Shown: one piece after another, positions 7,381-15,926 of the stretch
How positions within the stretch are numbered: the stretch's first letter is position 1
How the letters are laid out: every line of letters begins with the position of its first letter
IMG/VR virus record: IMGVR_UViG_3300021405_000183
Span: 1-21,139 of that record
Length of the DNA stretch: 21,139 nt
Origin: a virus
Direction: 5' to 3' (one strand)
The notes under the pieces: model-generated
Databases searched by the model: none
What the model was told of the DNA's origin: nothing
Seen by the model: the letters and a program-made list of their open reading frames with translations, nothing else
Position numbers and translations under genes: made by a program

Positions 7381-7887
7381 ATGGCTAATACGAAATTTCC
7401 GCTGAAATTAAATGGAGTGAGCTTCTTGGTCAACCCTACTAATTTGAGCGTCAAGAAGCCCATCGTCAAGGGGGCAGTTAGTACCCAGTCTGGTGTACGA
7501 TTCCAGATATGGTATAATAATCCAGAGATATTGACCATAAGTGGTCTATCTACCGGTCAGTCCGCTTACTCTGAATTACTATTTCTTAAACAGAACTACG
7601 AAATCACTAGAACGTCGACGATCAGCACTCTCTTCTACAAAACTAAACTTTACCGCGGTTTTATAGATTCTATAGAAGTGGGACACTCGATTGATAGGCA
7701 TCAGCGGTGGCCTTATACGATCCAATTCCAATTGATACAAGGGGAGCAATTTAATATAATGGACTTTGCTCTACAGCCAGGTACAGGGCCTCTAGGACAG
7801 ATCACCAATCTATTGGAACAAAATATCAACGCGCCTATTGCTAGAGCGACCGGCGCGCTTAATGGCGTGATAGGAAAAGTAATCTAA
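7381..7887 (+). CDS. tail tube-baseplate junction protein (putative)
   Basis: A 168-aa protein that begins 2 nt after the tape measure stop and overlaps the next start by one base (TAATG). Residues ~1-130 are beta-rich: FPLKLNGVSFLVNPTNLSV, GVRFQIWYNNPEILTISG, then a KLYRGFIDSIEVGHS pair and a YTIQFQLIQGEQFNI strand. The last 35 residues are a helical tail. Small proteins with a G..FQIWYNNPE.L.I.G strand pattern in this position are usually tube-initiator or baseplate-cap proteins on which the tube is built. The function is inferred from place and fold pattern, not from a specific motif. GAGG 5 nt before the ATG supports the start. Confidence 0.5.
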   Translation: MANTKFPLKLNGVSFLVNPTNLSVKKPIVKGAVSTQSGVRFQIWYNNPEILTISGLSTGQSAYSELLFLKQNYEITRTSTISTLFYKTKLYRGFIDSIEVGHSIDRHQRWPYTIQFQLIQGEQFNIMDFALQPGTGPLGQITNLLEQNINAPIARATGALNGVIGKVI

Positions 7888-9497
7888 TGATATCATCCGG
7901 TGCAGGAGGCTACCCAGTGCCTCCAACTAGCGGGTCTATACCAACGCCAACTAGTTCTCCAAGTAATCAATCGTCGGATCAGGACATCTCTAGTCCTCTT
8001 CTGATTGATTACTTAAAGACACGTTGCTACTTGTACAAGTTTACTCCGGAGGTTTCTTTCGGAGGTAAGGTAGTAGCTCCTGCTCCTCCTCCCATTCCTA
8101 AGAGTACGACATCTGTGATAAGCACGAAGTTACACGCGATGGCTGCGCAGGTCTATGCATTTAACCAAGCGCTACTCAACACTTTTATAGGTAACAGCTC
8201 TGCGGATATTAGCGATAATTCCTTTGCTGTAGCGAAAGTTATTTCCACCTTCGTCAACTCTATTCTCGTTCCGAATAATGGAATAGTTCTGCCTACTGCG
8301 ACTAGTAGTCTTCATATATCTTTGTATGATGGACTCGTTGAAGATGCCAACGACGTAGCCGCCTACTTGGTCGATCGATCAGATGGGGCTCCTCCAATCG
8401 ACTCTCAGAGACAAGCAGAACTCCTGCAGGAGGTCGCAAACTTGGAGACGTGGGCAGCGTCTGCGTACGCTGTCATTATCAATGCGGCGACCTCGGCAGA
8501 TGCTGCGACGTCAGGAATAGTTTCATCGGCGGTAGCTGCTTCTTACACAGCGACTGCTTTACAACAATTTAAAGTTAATCGCTTCGTCTACGATTTGAAT
8601 ACTAAGGATCTATCTCGATTTGATTTATCGAGGTTCATCAGTAACTATTCCGTTCAGCAGCAGCTCGGAGACATCTCAACCGTGGGGACAATGAGTAGCA
8701 CTGTAGCGCTGCAGAATGCTATCATTCCTCTGCAGGATCTTGGTCCTATTGCAAGTCCTACATCTGTTCGTCGTCCGATGTTTTTCCCAAATGCTAAGGG
8801 CGACTATGCGGGTTATGTCAACGGATTGCCTAGTGCTGCATCGCCTTCGGTTATACCTTCTCTGGATCCCATATCTCTCGAACCGATATCGACACTGCAA
8901 GCGGACGAACTAATGACGCGGATAGCGATGGCACAAACTCTAGAAGATGACGGCGGAGCAGGAGATGGTACTGAACAACTTCAGTCAGGAGTTACTAGTC
9001 CTTATCCTGATGCGTTTCTCACCGACGTAGATAGGGTGGAGATAGCCATCCGCTTAAGGGGTATAGCAAATCCGCGGAAGAAAGAATTGATTGCTGAGTA
9101 TTTTAGTACGGGAAAGGTCAGCACAGATCTCATTCGGCTGCTGCCTAATCCTGCTCAAAATACTATCTCGGGTCAAGTAGCCACCGCTGCGTTAGCGACT
9201 TCTACAGCCTTATCTAATCTGGTTACTAATGGTAACGCTCTTCCCGGTTTAACTCAGTCGCAACAGGCCATCGCGAATCAACTCACCGCGAAACCGGGGG
9301 ATACCGCGACACAACTTGCCAATCTGTCAGAGCTGTTGACCGATGCTAAAGTGGACGGTATAGCCGTAGGTGACCTGGTTCAAAAGTATGACTTCTTCAG
9401 TATCTTTGTTTATAAGCATGAGGTTTCTCCAGACGCCGTAGAAGAAACTCTCACGTTGAATACAAATATTTTTTTGATAAAGAATCTCTACCACTAG
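7887..9497 (+). CDS. baseplate hub-like protein, first part (zero frame)
   Basis: This frame encodes 536 aa. It starts with a low-complexity Ser/Pro/Gly segment (SGSIPTPTSSPSNQSSDQD), then YLKTRCYLYKFTPEVSFGGK, helices, and a VKVNRFVYDLNTKDLSRFDLSRFI-like strand block near residues 233-258. The end of the frame reads ...NTNIFLIKNLYH and stops at TAG 9495-9497. The sense continues in the -1 frame: the peptide FFDKESLPLVTPFVFYLNNYGPG follows if the reading frame slips at the seven-T run (9469-9475). I therefore treat it as the N-terminal part of a 1273-aa protein continuing in the next entry. The truncated form could also be made on its own if the shift is programmed. Confidence 0.7.
   Translation: MISSGAGGYPVPPTSGSIPTPTSSPSNQSSDQDISSPLLIDYLKTRCYLYKFTPEVSFGGKVVAPAPPPIPKSTTSVISTKLHAMAAQVYAFNQALLNTFIGNSSADISDNSFAVAKVISTFVNSILVPNNGIVLPTATSSLHISLYDGLVEDANDVAAYLVDRSDGAPPIDSQRQAELLQEVANLETWAASAYAVIINAATSADAATSGIVSSAVAASYTATALQQFKVNRFVYDLNTKDLSRFDLSRFISNYSVQQQLGDISTVGTMSSTVALQNAIIPLQDLGPIASPTSVRRPMFFPNAKGDYAGYVNGLPSAASPSVIPSLDPISLEPISTLQADELMTRIAMAQTLEDDGGAGDGTEQLQSGVTSPYPDAFLTDVDRVEIAIRLRGIANPRKKELIAEYFSTGKVSTDLIRLLPNPAQNTISGQVATAALATSTALSNLVTNGNALPGLTQSQQAIANQLTAKPGDTATQLANLSELLTDAKVDGIAVGDLVQKYDFFSIFVYKHEVSPDAVEETLTLNTNIFLIKNLYH
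9470..9476 (+). promoter_or_regulatory. candidate -1 frameshift site, T TTT TTG
   Basis: In the zero frame the codons are ATT TTT TTG ATA AAG. T TTT TTG fits the X XXY YYZ slippery rule. The -1 frame is closed by TGA at 9419 and open from 9422 through the whole downstream 700-aa frame, so a shift must fall within 9422-9497. The T run is the only good slip point I see there. A missing T from sequencing or assembly, or a true mutation, would give the same picture. Confidence 0.55.
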
Positions 9498-11707
9498 TCA
9501 CCCCTTTCGTTTTCTACCTAAACAATTATGGTCCCGGCGCGACTAATACTCCCACTGCAGACAGCAGAGTCGTTCCTACGTACGCCTCCGAATTTAATGG
9601 CTTCGTGGCGGAGACGACTTATTCTTCAGTTCCGGGTTCGGTTAACATGCTGAATTTGAATCTCATGAGTTCTATGGGACTAATGGGAGCGACAAAGCGT
9701 ATCTACAACGCAACCATCTATCAGCAGTCCGTCTTCGATGCGGCGGAAACGTTTGATTCGGATATATTCAATCTCTACCAGAATCTTTATGTGGGCAAAG
9801 ATCCGCTACAAATCCTGACTATACTTTTGGATAGTCTTTATCTTTTACGTATTGGTCTCCCATATCAAGCTTTTCAAAAAGCGTTATCGACAGATCAGAT
9901 TGCCCAAATTAATGCCACTGTAGCGCAGACACTTCAAGCATCCGCTCCGAGTCTCATAGCGGCGCAACAGTCGATCGCGGTGGCAGCTGCTCAGCGTAAC
10001 TTACAGCAAACGAGCATCGGTGGTCGCACCGTGCGTGACTCCGCAGGTAATTTGTCCTCTTTCTTAGATATATTGAGCATGAGGGCTTTCAACCAATTTG
10101 GAGTAGACAACGTAAGTAGTGATGGCTCGACAGCCGCCGCGGGAGCCATAAATCTTTTCAACATGGCATCATTTTTGTACGCTAATGTAATGAGACAGAG
10201 ACGATTCAACGTCAGAGTAGCTACGGAGTCACAGATTGCGCAGCTAGATGAACTCTATGGAGGTACTGGAGTAAATACGGGTATCCTGCCTTTCTTCCTA
10301 GAGAGTCCGGAGAATACTGGTACTCCGTTCGGCGTCAAGGGCGGATCAGGATTCAACGATCTCGGTGCGTTTCAACCGTTTATCAGTTCTTCTGGTCAGC
10401 TAATAGCGGGGACTGCGGCTATACCTAAGGAGTGTGATGGATCGGGTGGAAGTATTCTCGAAATTAATCCGTTTCTAGATACAGCTGGTTCCTATCTAAA
10501 TTCCTCTGTGACGTCTCTACAGACGGGTCTTCAGCAGGCGCTAGATTGGAAAACTTATTTCGTCTTCTTGTCTTCCAGCTTTGATCAATTCGTTGCGGAT
10601 CTAAAGACGCCCTACGAAATAATGGGGGATGTAGTCAGCTCGTGCTACTTAGAACTCTTTGAAACTCCGGGTGGACGATTCATTTTCAGAACTCCTCAAT
10701 ATAACAATAAGATACCATTATATCGACTAAGCTCCCAAGATGGAAATGTACAAGTTCCTGCTCAGCAGACACTTGTTACTAACGCGGCGAACGGGGCTAC
10801 GGAAACAAGTTCAACTGCTACGGAAGCATCTAACTATGCGCACATGATTACGTCGACGGACATATATGTCATTTCTTCCGAATACAGTCAGTCAGCAAAG
10901 AATCTAGTCTCTAAACAAGCGATCGCGTACGGCGCAGATCTGATAGGTGTCCCGGTTATTCCACAGTTATATTATTTTTATAGCAACGGCAAGATGATAG
11001 CTCAGTATGGGTTGACTCTCGGTAAGTCTATTGAAAATCCTAACGTGAGAGCTATACCTCACGATAAGATACAATTGTCCTCCGCTGGCTCTACCATCTT
11101 CAATGGAATTTTTCACTACTGCAGATTTTTCTTAGAGTATGCCAATATGAATAATTTTACGGCTACTATTACTGCTATCGCGGATCCTGTCATACAGGCA
11201 GGTCGCACCTATTTTGATATACAGAATCAGAAATTCGGATATATCTCTAACGTGACTAAAAACTTAGAAGTGGGTGGTACTTACACTTGTACGTTCACGC
11301 TGAAAGCGGTTAGAGATGCTGTGTACGGCGTCTACGTGACAGATAGCGGGAGCTCTTCACCAACACAGCCTCTATCGAGTCCTACTTTTAGATACTTACC
11401 GGAGATGGAGCAATTCATCGGTAAATTTACGGGCAACAATACTATTGTAAAGAATCTGTCTACGACGCAAGTCAGTAAGGCGGGACCCGCACAGGTCTTC
11501 CAGCCTCTACCTACCAGCGCGCGTCTGGCTGCGTTAACTGCAGCATCTTCGCAGCAACCGGGCTCTGTAAATACGCCGGCGACGACGCCATCTACGGTTC
11601 CTTCACCTGTGCAGTATACTCCCGTAACAATACCTGTCCCTATCGCTTTGCCTCCAGCGCAGACGCCGCCTGTTTACGTATCTATACCAATTCCTCCTCC
11701 AAAGTAA
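9476..11707 (+). CDS. baseplate hub-like protein, second part (-1 frame)
   Basis: This 743-codon frame is open from 9422. A conventional start would be GTG at 9605 (700 aa), but it has no Shine-Dalgarno sequence, and the ~40 residues before it (9476-9604, ESLPLVTPFVFYLNNYGPG and onward) look like ordinary protein. I therefore join it to the preceding frame as one 1273-aa product. Near its C-terminal third is a hub-like segment: ITAIADPVIQAGRTYFDIQ, KFGYISNV, GTYTCTFTLKAVRDAVYG. This resembles the 'transport/binding domain' end of gp27/gpD-type baseplate hubs, which form the ring at the base of the tube. The last ~45 residues are Pro/Thr-rich (TIPVPIALPPAQTPP) and end in PIPPPK, probably a flexible tail reaching the spike. 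The spike gene follows after 1 nt. Confidence 0.6.
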   Translation, partial: DKESLPLVTPFVFYLNNYGPGATNTPTADSRVVPTYASEFNGFVAETTYSSVPGSVNMLNLNLMSSMGLMGATKRIYNATIYQQSVFDAAETFDSDIFNLYQNLYVGKDPLQILTILLDSLYLLRIGLPYQAFQKALSTDQIAQINATVAQTLQASAPSLIAAQQSIAVAAAQRNLQQTSIGGRTVRDSAGNLSSFLDILSMRAFNQFGVDNVSSDGSTAAAGAINLFNMASFLYANVMRQRRFNVRVATESQIAQLDELYGGTGVNTGILPFFLESPENTGTPFGVKGGSGFNDLGAFQPFISSSGQLIAGTAAIPKECDGSGGSILEINPFLDTAGSYLNSSVTSLQTGLQQALDWKTYFVFLSSSFDQFVADLKTPYEIMGDVVSSCYLELFETPGGRFIFRTPQYNNKIPLYRLSSQDGNVQVPAQQTLVTNAANGATETSSTATEASNYAHMITSTDIYVISSEYSQSAKNLVSKQAIAYGADLIGVPVIPQLYYFYSNGKMIAQYGLTLGKSIENPNVRAIPHDKIQLSSAGSTIFNGIFHYCRFFLEYANMNNFTATITAIADPVIQAGRTYFDIQNQKFGYISNVTKNLEVGGTYTCTFTLKAVRDAVYGVYVTDSGSSSPTQPLSSPTFRYLPEMEQFIGKFTGNNTIVKNLSTTQVSKAGPAQVFQPLPTSARLAALTAASSQQPGSVNTPATTPSTVPSPVQYTPVTIPVPIALPPAQTPPVYVSIPIPPPK

Positions 11708-11708
11708 T

Positions 11709-12866
11709 ATGATAACATGGTACGAAGGTGAAATAGTTTCTTATCTACCCCAAGTCGAAACTGGACTCGGGATACTAAGAGCTGTTGTCCGAGAGCTGAC
11801 GCAAGGTATTGAGATACAGGGTGTGCAGATGCCCGTTATTAACGGGATGCAGATTTATCCTGCTCCAGCTAATCCTGCGACAGGAACGCGAGGCACTCGC
11901 ATCGCTTTTTATAGAGATTCTGCGGCTACTGCAAAATTTGGTTTTATACTGAGTGATCCGGTACCGCTGCATAGTCCTATTGTGTTCGATACGGCCACTC
12001 TCGCACTGGAGCAGCCTAACGCTCTCCCCTTTGATTACGGCGAAGTGGCGCTAGCCGCTGCGGGCATAGATAATGCTGCGGGTACGAATGAGGGAGGACA
12101 GCTCTGGCTTCGAAATACCGGAGACGCAGCGCTTCTATCTGGTTCATTCATGCAACGCATCGTCGCGAGCGATTCCTCTAGTTCTATTGACATAGAAGGA
12201 ACTAACGTAGACATTTACGGCCACGGCAACTTGATCGCCACTCATTTTTATGCTATTGACGATGTTCTTGGCGTGACTTCTCTAAGTCTTGGAATGCGTA
12301 ATCCTATAACAGGAATTGGATACACTACCTTAGAATGTCACTTCGATGGCTCTTTCACGATAGGAGACTCTTTAGGATTGTCGGGGATTGAATACAATCT
12401 TGTACCCTCATTACCATTCGTCACATTAGTACCGCAGATATCCTTGACGTCTGTACCTTTAGTATCTGAGTTAATCGTTAATCCGAAGGGATTAACCGTC
12501 TTTGGTCCTACTATCGATTTGACTGGTATTACTTCTATCGATGGAGCTACTACGATAACAGGTGCAACAGTTATAACAGGTGCCACTGCTATTACTGGGG
12601 TAACTACTATCACACCAGAATTGAATGTTACAGGAAGTGTTGCTATTGCAGGTTCTCTCGCAGTATTCGGTTCTATAGTTGCTGCGGCGACAGGCACGAG
12701 TAATGCGCTAACTATAATAGATCTTGAGGCCGCCTTTGAGTATATTGGGCCTATAGTTCCTACAACAAGCCCTCAAGCGGTTCTCGCAGGAATTCAATAT
12801 CAAATTCCTGTTAAAACAGCTCTCGGACCAATGTTTTTAGCTTTGAGTCAGACAGGTTGGGCATAA
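11709..12866 (+). CDS. baseplate central spike with hexapeptide beta-helix
   Basis: A 385-aa protein. The N-terminal ~90 residues (WYEGEIVSYLPQVETGLGILRAVV, then GTRIAFYRD and FGFILSDPV) look like an OB-like beta-barrel, typical of spike proteins. Residues ~268-324 form a regular hexapeptide repeat with Gly at 273, 279, 285, 291, 297, 309, 315 and 321 (Pro replaces Gly at 303) and alternating Ile/Thr/Val, for example GATTITGATVITGAT. This is the signature of a triple-stranded or left-handed beta-helix like the gp5/gpV needle, though T4 gp5 uses an octapeptide. A C-terminal ~60 residues (LEAAFEYIGPIVP...) follow. I see no lysozyme domain. It follows the hub gene by 1 nt, the expected partner order. 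Confidence 0.65.
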   Translation: MITWYEGEIVSYLPQVETGLGILRAVVRELTQGIEIQGVQMPVINGMQIYPAPANPATGTRGTRIAFYRDSAATAKFGFILSDPVPLHSPIVFDTATLALEQPNALPFDYGEVALAAAGIDNAAGTNEGGQLWLRNTGDAALLSGSFMQRIVASDSSSSIDIEGTNVDIYGHGNLIATHFYAIDDVLGVTSLSLGMRNPITGIGYTTLECHFDGSFTIGDSLGLSGIEYNLVPSLPFVTLVPQISLTSVPLVSELIVNPKGLTVFGPTIDLTGITSIDGATTITGATVITGATAITGVTTITPELNVTGSVAIAGSLAVFGSIVAAATGTSNALTIIDLEAAFEYIGPIVPTTSPQAVLAGIQYQIPVKTALGPMFLALSQTGWA

Positions 12867-12867
12867 T

Positions 12868-13440
12868 ATGGGTTTACCAATTCTACAGGCGGCGCTTAAA
12901 AAGCAATTAGAGAACACTGCGAATGCTAGTCTTACCGGCTGGTTGGCCATATCTAGCTTGCTCTGTCTCGAAGAATTTTTACTTTTACTATTTACCGCGG
13001 GCATATTAGAAGAGTTTAAGGTGGCGTTGGAGGGGCTTATAGCAGCTGCAGCTGCGCAAGTTGCCATCCTCGAGGTAGTTGTCGCGGAGCTAGAATCTAT
13101 CAATACGGTCATAAGCACTTTTATCAACACGGTCAAATCATTAATCGCAGCTGCGGCTGCCAAGTTATCAATTTTTCCTTTTAACAATCCCCTTTTCCAA
13201 CAGTGCCCCATCGTGCAGGCTATTGAGCAGGATATAACTGTTCTCGTTCAGTCTTCCCTTTCCCCTTTCGCAAAGGTGTATAAAGGTACGCTCGCTGATA
13301 TCAATTTATTGCAATACCAGCTTCTCAGGAACCAAAAAAGTTTACTCCAAATCAATCAAAAGATTGCGGCGTTACAGCAATCGATACTTGCTTGGCAGGC
13401 TATCATAAACGCGATAGCGAATCAGTTCGGTATACATTAA
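12868..13440 (+). CDS. hydrophobic helical protein of unknown function
   Basis: I do not recognise this 190-aa protein. It is almost entirely helical. Residues ~22-46 (LTGWLAISSLLCLEEFLLLLF) are strongly hydrophobic and could span or insert in a membrane. The motif LIAAAAA appears twice (57-63 and 92-98), separated by a helix with heptad-like spacing, and the C-terminal ~75 residues are a coiled-coil-like helix pair rich in Gln and Leu. Gene order places it between spike and gp25-like wedge genes, so a baseplate component, a hub-associated coiled coil, or a membrane-active tail part are all possible. It starts 1 nt after the spike stop and no ribosome binding site is visible. Confidence 0.5.
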   Translation: MGLPILQAALKKQLENTANASLTGWLAISSLLCLEEFLLLLFTAGILEEFKVALEGLIAAAAAQVAILEVVVAELESINTVISTFINTVKSLIAAAAAKLSIFPFNNPLFQQCPIVQAIEQDITVLVQSSLSPFAKVYKGTLADINLLQYQLLRNQKSLLQINQKIAALQQSILAWQAIINAIANQFGIH

Positions 13441-13448
13441 GAGGTAAA

Positions 13449-13925
13449 ATGGATTTCCTTTTACAGACGCTACCCAATCAAAATAATCCCTATAATAATA
13501 CTGTCTTAAATCCCGTTACTGGCTCCTTTTGGGGGCAAGGTACTAACGATTTTATTGTAGATAATACTGGAGATTTCGCCCTCGTCAATGGTGAAAATAA
13601 TCTAGCTCAATCCATATGTAAAATTATCGTGACCACCAGAGGCGACAATACTTTTTTGCCTATGTATGGATCTATCATTAATAGTTTTGTCGGCTCACCT
13701 ATTAATATTGATGAACTTCGCGCCAACATAAAGACGGACTTAATCGACACTCTTCGTATATATCAGTTTATTAATCAAGGGAATCCAGATCCTAAGGAGC
13801 AGATTGATATTTTACAGTCGCTAGCGGTCAACCTAATTCCGGGCGTCAACGGGATCACTGTTACTTTTCAAGTGATTACACTGGCAGGAACAGCCGTAGG
13901 TAGTACTATAACGGTCGAGGGATAA
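13449..13925 (+). CDS. baseplate wedge protein, gp25/GPW-like
   Basis: A 158-aa protein. I choose the ATG at 13449, preceded by GAGGT at 13441-13445, over a longer in-frame ATG at 13392 that would overlap the previous gene by 49 nt and adds residues unlike the family. The sequence has the GPW/gp25 pattern: DFALVNGENNLAQSICKIIVTTRGDNTFLPMYGS, a helical segment, and a C-terminal strand pair ending in ITVEG. This small protein forms part of the inner baseplate wedge and starts sheath polymerisation in T4 and related tails. It sits directly before the baseplate J gene, as in P2 and Mu-like modules. Confidence 0.8.
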   Translation: MDFLLQTLPNQNNPYNNTVLNPVTGSFWGQGTNDFIVDNTGDFALVNGENNLAQSICKIIVTTRGDNTFLPMYGSIINSFVGSPINIDELRANIKTDLIDTLRIYQFINQGNPDPKEQIDILQSLAVNLIPGVNGITVTFQVITLAGTAVGSTITVEG

Positions 13926-13927
13926 TT

Positions 13928-15382
13928 ATGATACTTACGGTCACCCAAGTAATTAACAATATGGTCGCGTATATTCAGAATGTCATCCCTGGATTGTCGC
14001 TCTTGGAGGGAACTGTCGCCAGAGATGTCGTCATAGAGTCGCCAGCTCAAGAGTTTGGCCGCGTATGGACTGAATTGGGTAGAGTGGAAGCTATGCAGAC
14101 GATGACGGATCCTACTGCATTCATTAACAATGAGCTCGATAATCTCGCTTCCAGCTTTGGTCTTACGCGTAAACCTGGAACAGCCGCATTGGGCTCCGTT
14201 ACATTCTCTCTCGCTAATTTTTCGCCCTCGTCGAGCAATATTACTATTTCTGCGGGCACGGAAATATCGACACAGTCTAGTCTGACTAATAATACCGTTG
14301 TCACATTTACAACGACTTCAACCGTAACATTCGTGGCCGCCAACGCAAGTACTTTCTACAATCCGCAGAACGGAGACTATGAGATAACTGTACCTATTCA
14401 GGCAACGACTGCCGGTACTCAAGGTAATGTAGCAGCGGGTACGATCAACGTTCTCGTAACCTCTTTACCGAATAATATAACGGTTAGTAACTCCAACGCA
14501 ACTTTTGGAGGATCGGCAGCAGAGTCAGACGCGGCACTTCTCACACGAATTCAACTGAAGTTAGCGGGTACCGCTATGGGTACTCCAAGCGGAATACTCA
14601 GCTTTGTAAATGCAAGCCCCTACGTGATAGCCTCCCTACTAGTGGGTCCTACTGATCCTTTGCTGGTTCGTAGCTCTTATGGCAATGCGGCAGATGTATA
14701 TATCATCGGAGATCTTCCAACACCTGTCGTAGAAACGCAAACGTTTACCGCGGGAATAGCTACGTACGTCTTACAGCAGCAACCTGTGGAGGCGGGATCG
14801 GTTAATCAAATCATAGCAGGTACCGTCGGTGGATTGAGTTTTAACTTTGTAGAGGGAACTAATTTCGTAGTCAATCAGGATAACACAACATCTGCGGGTG
14901 GATCTGTCAATGCACAGACCTCCGTGACTTTTCTCGGGTCGCCTTTCCCCGATGCGAATACGGGTATTACTATAGATTATTCCGTTAATAATCTCATTGT
15001 TGATCTGCAGACTTCGATCAACAGCGATACTAATCACATTGTGGGGACAGATATTCTAATAAGAGAAGCCATTCAGGTTCTTGTAGATGTAAGCGCCTTC
15101 ATTACTGTCTTTCCAGGCTATACGAAAGCGAATGTAGTCGCGGCGGCAGTCACCAATGTAGATAACCTTTTGAATTCATCTACGCTCGGATCTTCCATCA
15201 GCGAGTCAGATATTATAGCCACTATTCAAGAAACTCCTGGGGTCAATGCTGTCTCAATACCTATTTTCATATCTATCTCTACTCCAACGGTTCCCGCGCT
15301 CACACCTGTGGTTAATCTTGTGACGGCCGAAAATCAATATTTGAGACCTAACCCGGCTCCTAACTCGATATCAATTACCTAA
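13928..15382 (+). CDS. baseplate J-like wedge protein
   Basis: A 484-aa protein with a clear Baseplate_J pattern: helical N-terminus with EGTVARDVVIESPAQEF, then LASSFGLTRKPGTAALGSVTF, SAGTEISTQ, FYNPQNGDYEITVPIQA, GTQGNVAAGTI near residue 185, and SAAESDAALLTRIQLKLAGTAMGTPSG near 205-230. The middle adds a VETQTFTAGIATYVLQQQPV beta segment and the C-terminal ~100 residues carry the NVDNLLNSSTLGSSISESDIIATIQETPGV pattern. It is the wedge component linking the inner baseplate to peripheral proteins. GAGGGA 5 nt before the ATG supports the start, and the gap to the gp25-like gene is 2 nt. Confidence 0.85.
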   Translation: MILTVTQVINNMVAYIQNVIPGLSLLEGTVARDVVIESPAQEFGRVWTELGRVEAMQTMTDPTAFINNELDNLASSFGLTRKPGTAALGSVTFSLANFSPSSSNITISAGTEISTQSSLTNNTVVTFTTTSTVTFVAANASTFYNPQNGDYEITVPIQATTAGTQGNVAAGTINVLVTSLPNNITVSNSNATFGGSAAESDAALLTRIQLKLAGTAMGTPSGILSFVNASPYVIASLLVGPTDPLLVRSSYGNAADVYIIGDLPTPVVETQTFTAGIATYVLQQQPVEAGSVNQIIAGTVGGLSFNFVEGTNFVVNQDNTTSAGGSVNAQTSVTFLGSPFPDANTGITIDYSVNNLIVDLQTSINSDTNHIVGTDILIREAIQVLVDVSAFITVFPGYTKANVVAAAVTNVDNLLNSSTLGSSISESDIIATIQETPGVNAVSIPIFISISTPTVPALTPVVNLVTAENQYLRPNPAPNSISIT

Positions 15383-15394
15383 CGAGGATATAAA

Positions 15395-15925
15395 ATGTCT
15401 AATCCTTCTCCATGGCCCGTAACACCATCAATCGAATCAACTAGCTTAGTAACTCTATTTGATCAACATTCATCAACTCCGACCCCATACGCTGGACAGC
15501 TATATTTAGTACCTTCTACAGGGATTGTATTCTTGCAGGAAAATCCCCTCCAGACGAATACAGCTGTTCCCACGGGAGTGAGCTGCATTGAAACATCAGG
15601 TCCTCATACAGGTGTACTGAAAGAGGTGTTGATATCTCCTCCGGCAGCTGGACAGTTTTACGTAGATTATTTTAATGGATCAGTACAGTTCGGAGATGTA
15701 GGTGCAACGGTCGCTGTTACGTATCAGGGCGTAGGATCGGTTGTACTCGCTGAGACTATCAACAATATGGTTACGTACATTATAGCGGCCTCCAGCGCTG
15801 CGTCATTTATCGCGCCTAACTTTGTTACAGATCCTGGTTCGCCAGGCGTAGGACAGATTTGGTTTAATACGACGGATAGTCAGTTTAAAGGATGGAATGG
15901 TTCAGCAGTTGTAATACTAGGATAA
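15395..15925 (+). CDS. small baseplate or fibre-attachment protein
   Basis: A 176-aa beta-rich protein. Residues ~92-129 read GQFYVDYFNGSVQFGDVGATVAVTYQGVGSVVL, ending AETIN. The C-terminus is DPGSPGVGQIWFNTTDSQFKGWNGSAVV, a pattern common at the ends of phage fibre and baseplate-attached proteins. I cannot tell whether it is a fibre or a baseplate plug. Its core matches the small beta module (GQFxVDYxTGxVxF...VTY) also found in the sheath and in the two following genes. GAGG at 15384-15387 supports the ATG at 15395. The next gene begins 1 nt after its stop. Confidence 0.6.
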   Translation: MSNPSPWPVTPSIESTSLVTLFDQHSSTPTPYAGQLYLVPSTGIVFLQENPLQTNTAVPTGVSCIETSGPHTGVLKEVLISPPAAGQFYVDYFNGSVQFGDVGATVAVTYQGVGSVVLAETINNMVTYIIAASSAASFIAPNFVTDPGSPGVGQIWFNTTDSQFKGWNGSAVVILG

Positions 15926-15926
15926 T

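Noticed and set aside
9605-9607. GTG 9605 as an independent start of a separate 700-aa gene
   Set aside because: No Shine-Dalgarno is present, and about 43 plausible residues lie upstream in the same frame, back to the T run. I favour a joined product, though a separate gene is not excluded.
12510-12677. Short tandem DNA repeats as a CRISPR or minisatellite
   Set aside because: The near-18-bp periodicity follows the hexapeptide of the spike beta-helix, with no spacers and an intact frame.
13392-13448. Longer start of the gp25-like gene at ATG 13392
   Set aside because: It would overlap the previous gene by 49 nt, has no ribosome binding site, and adds residues unlike the family. ATG 13449 has GAGGT just upstream.
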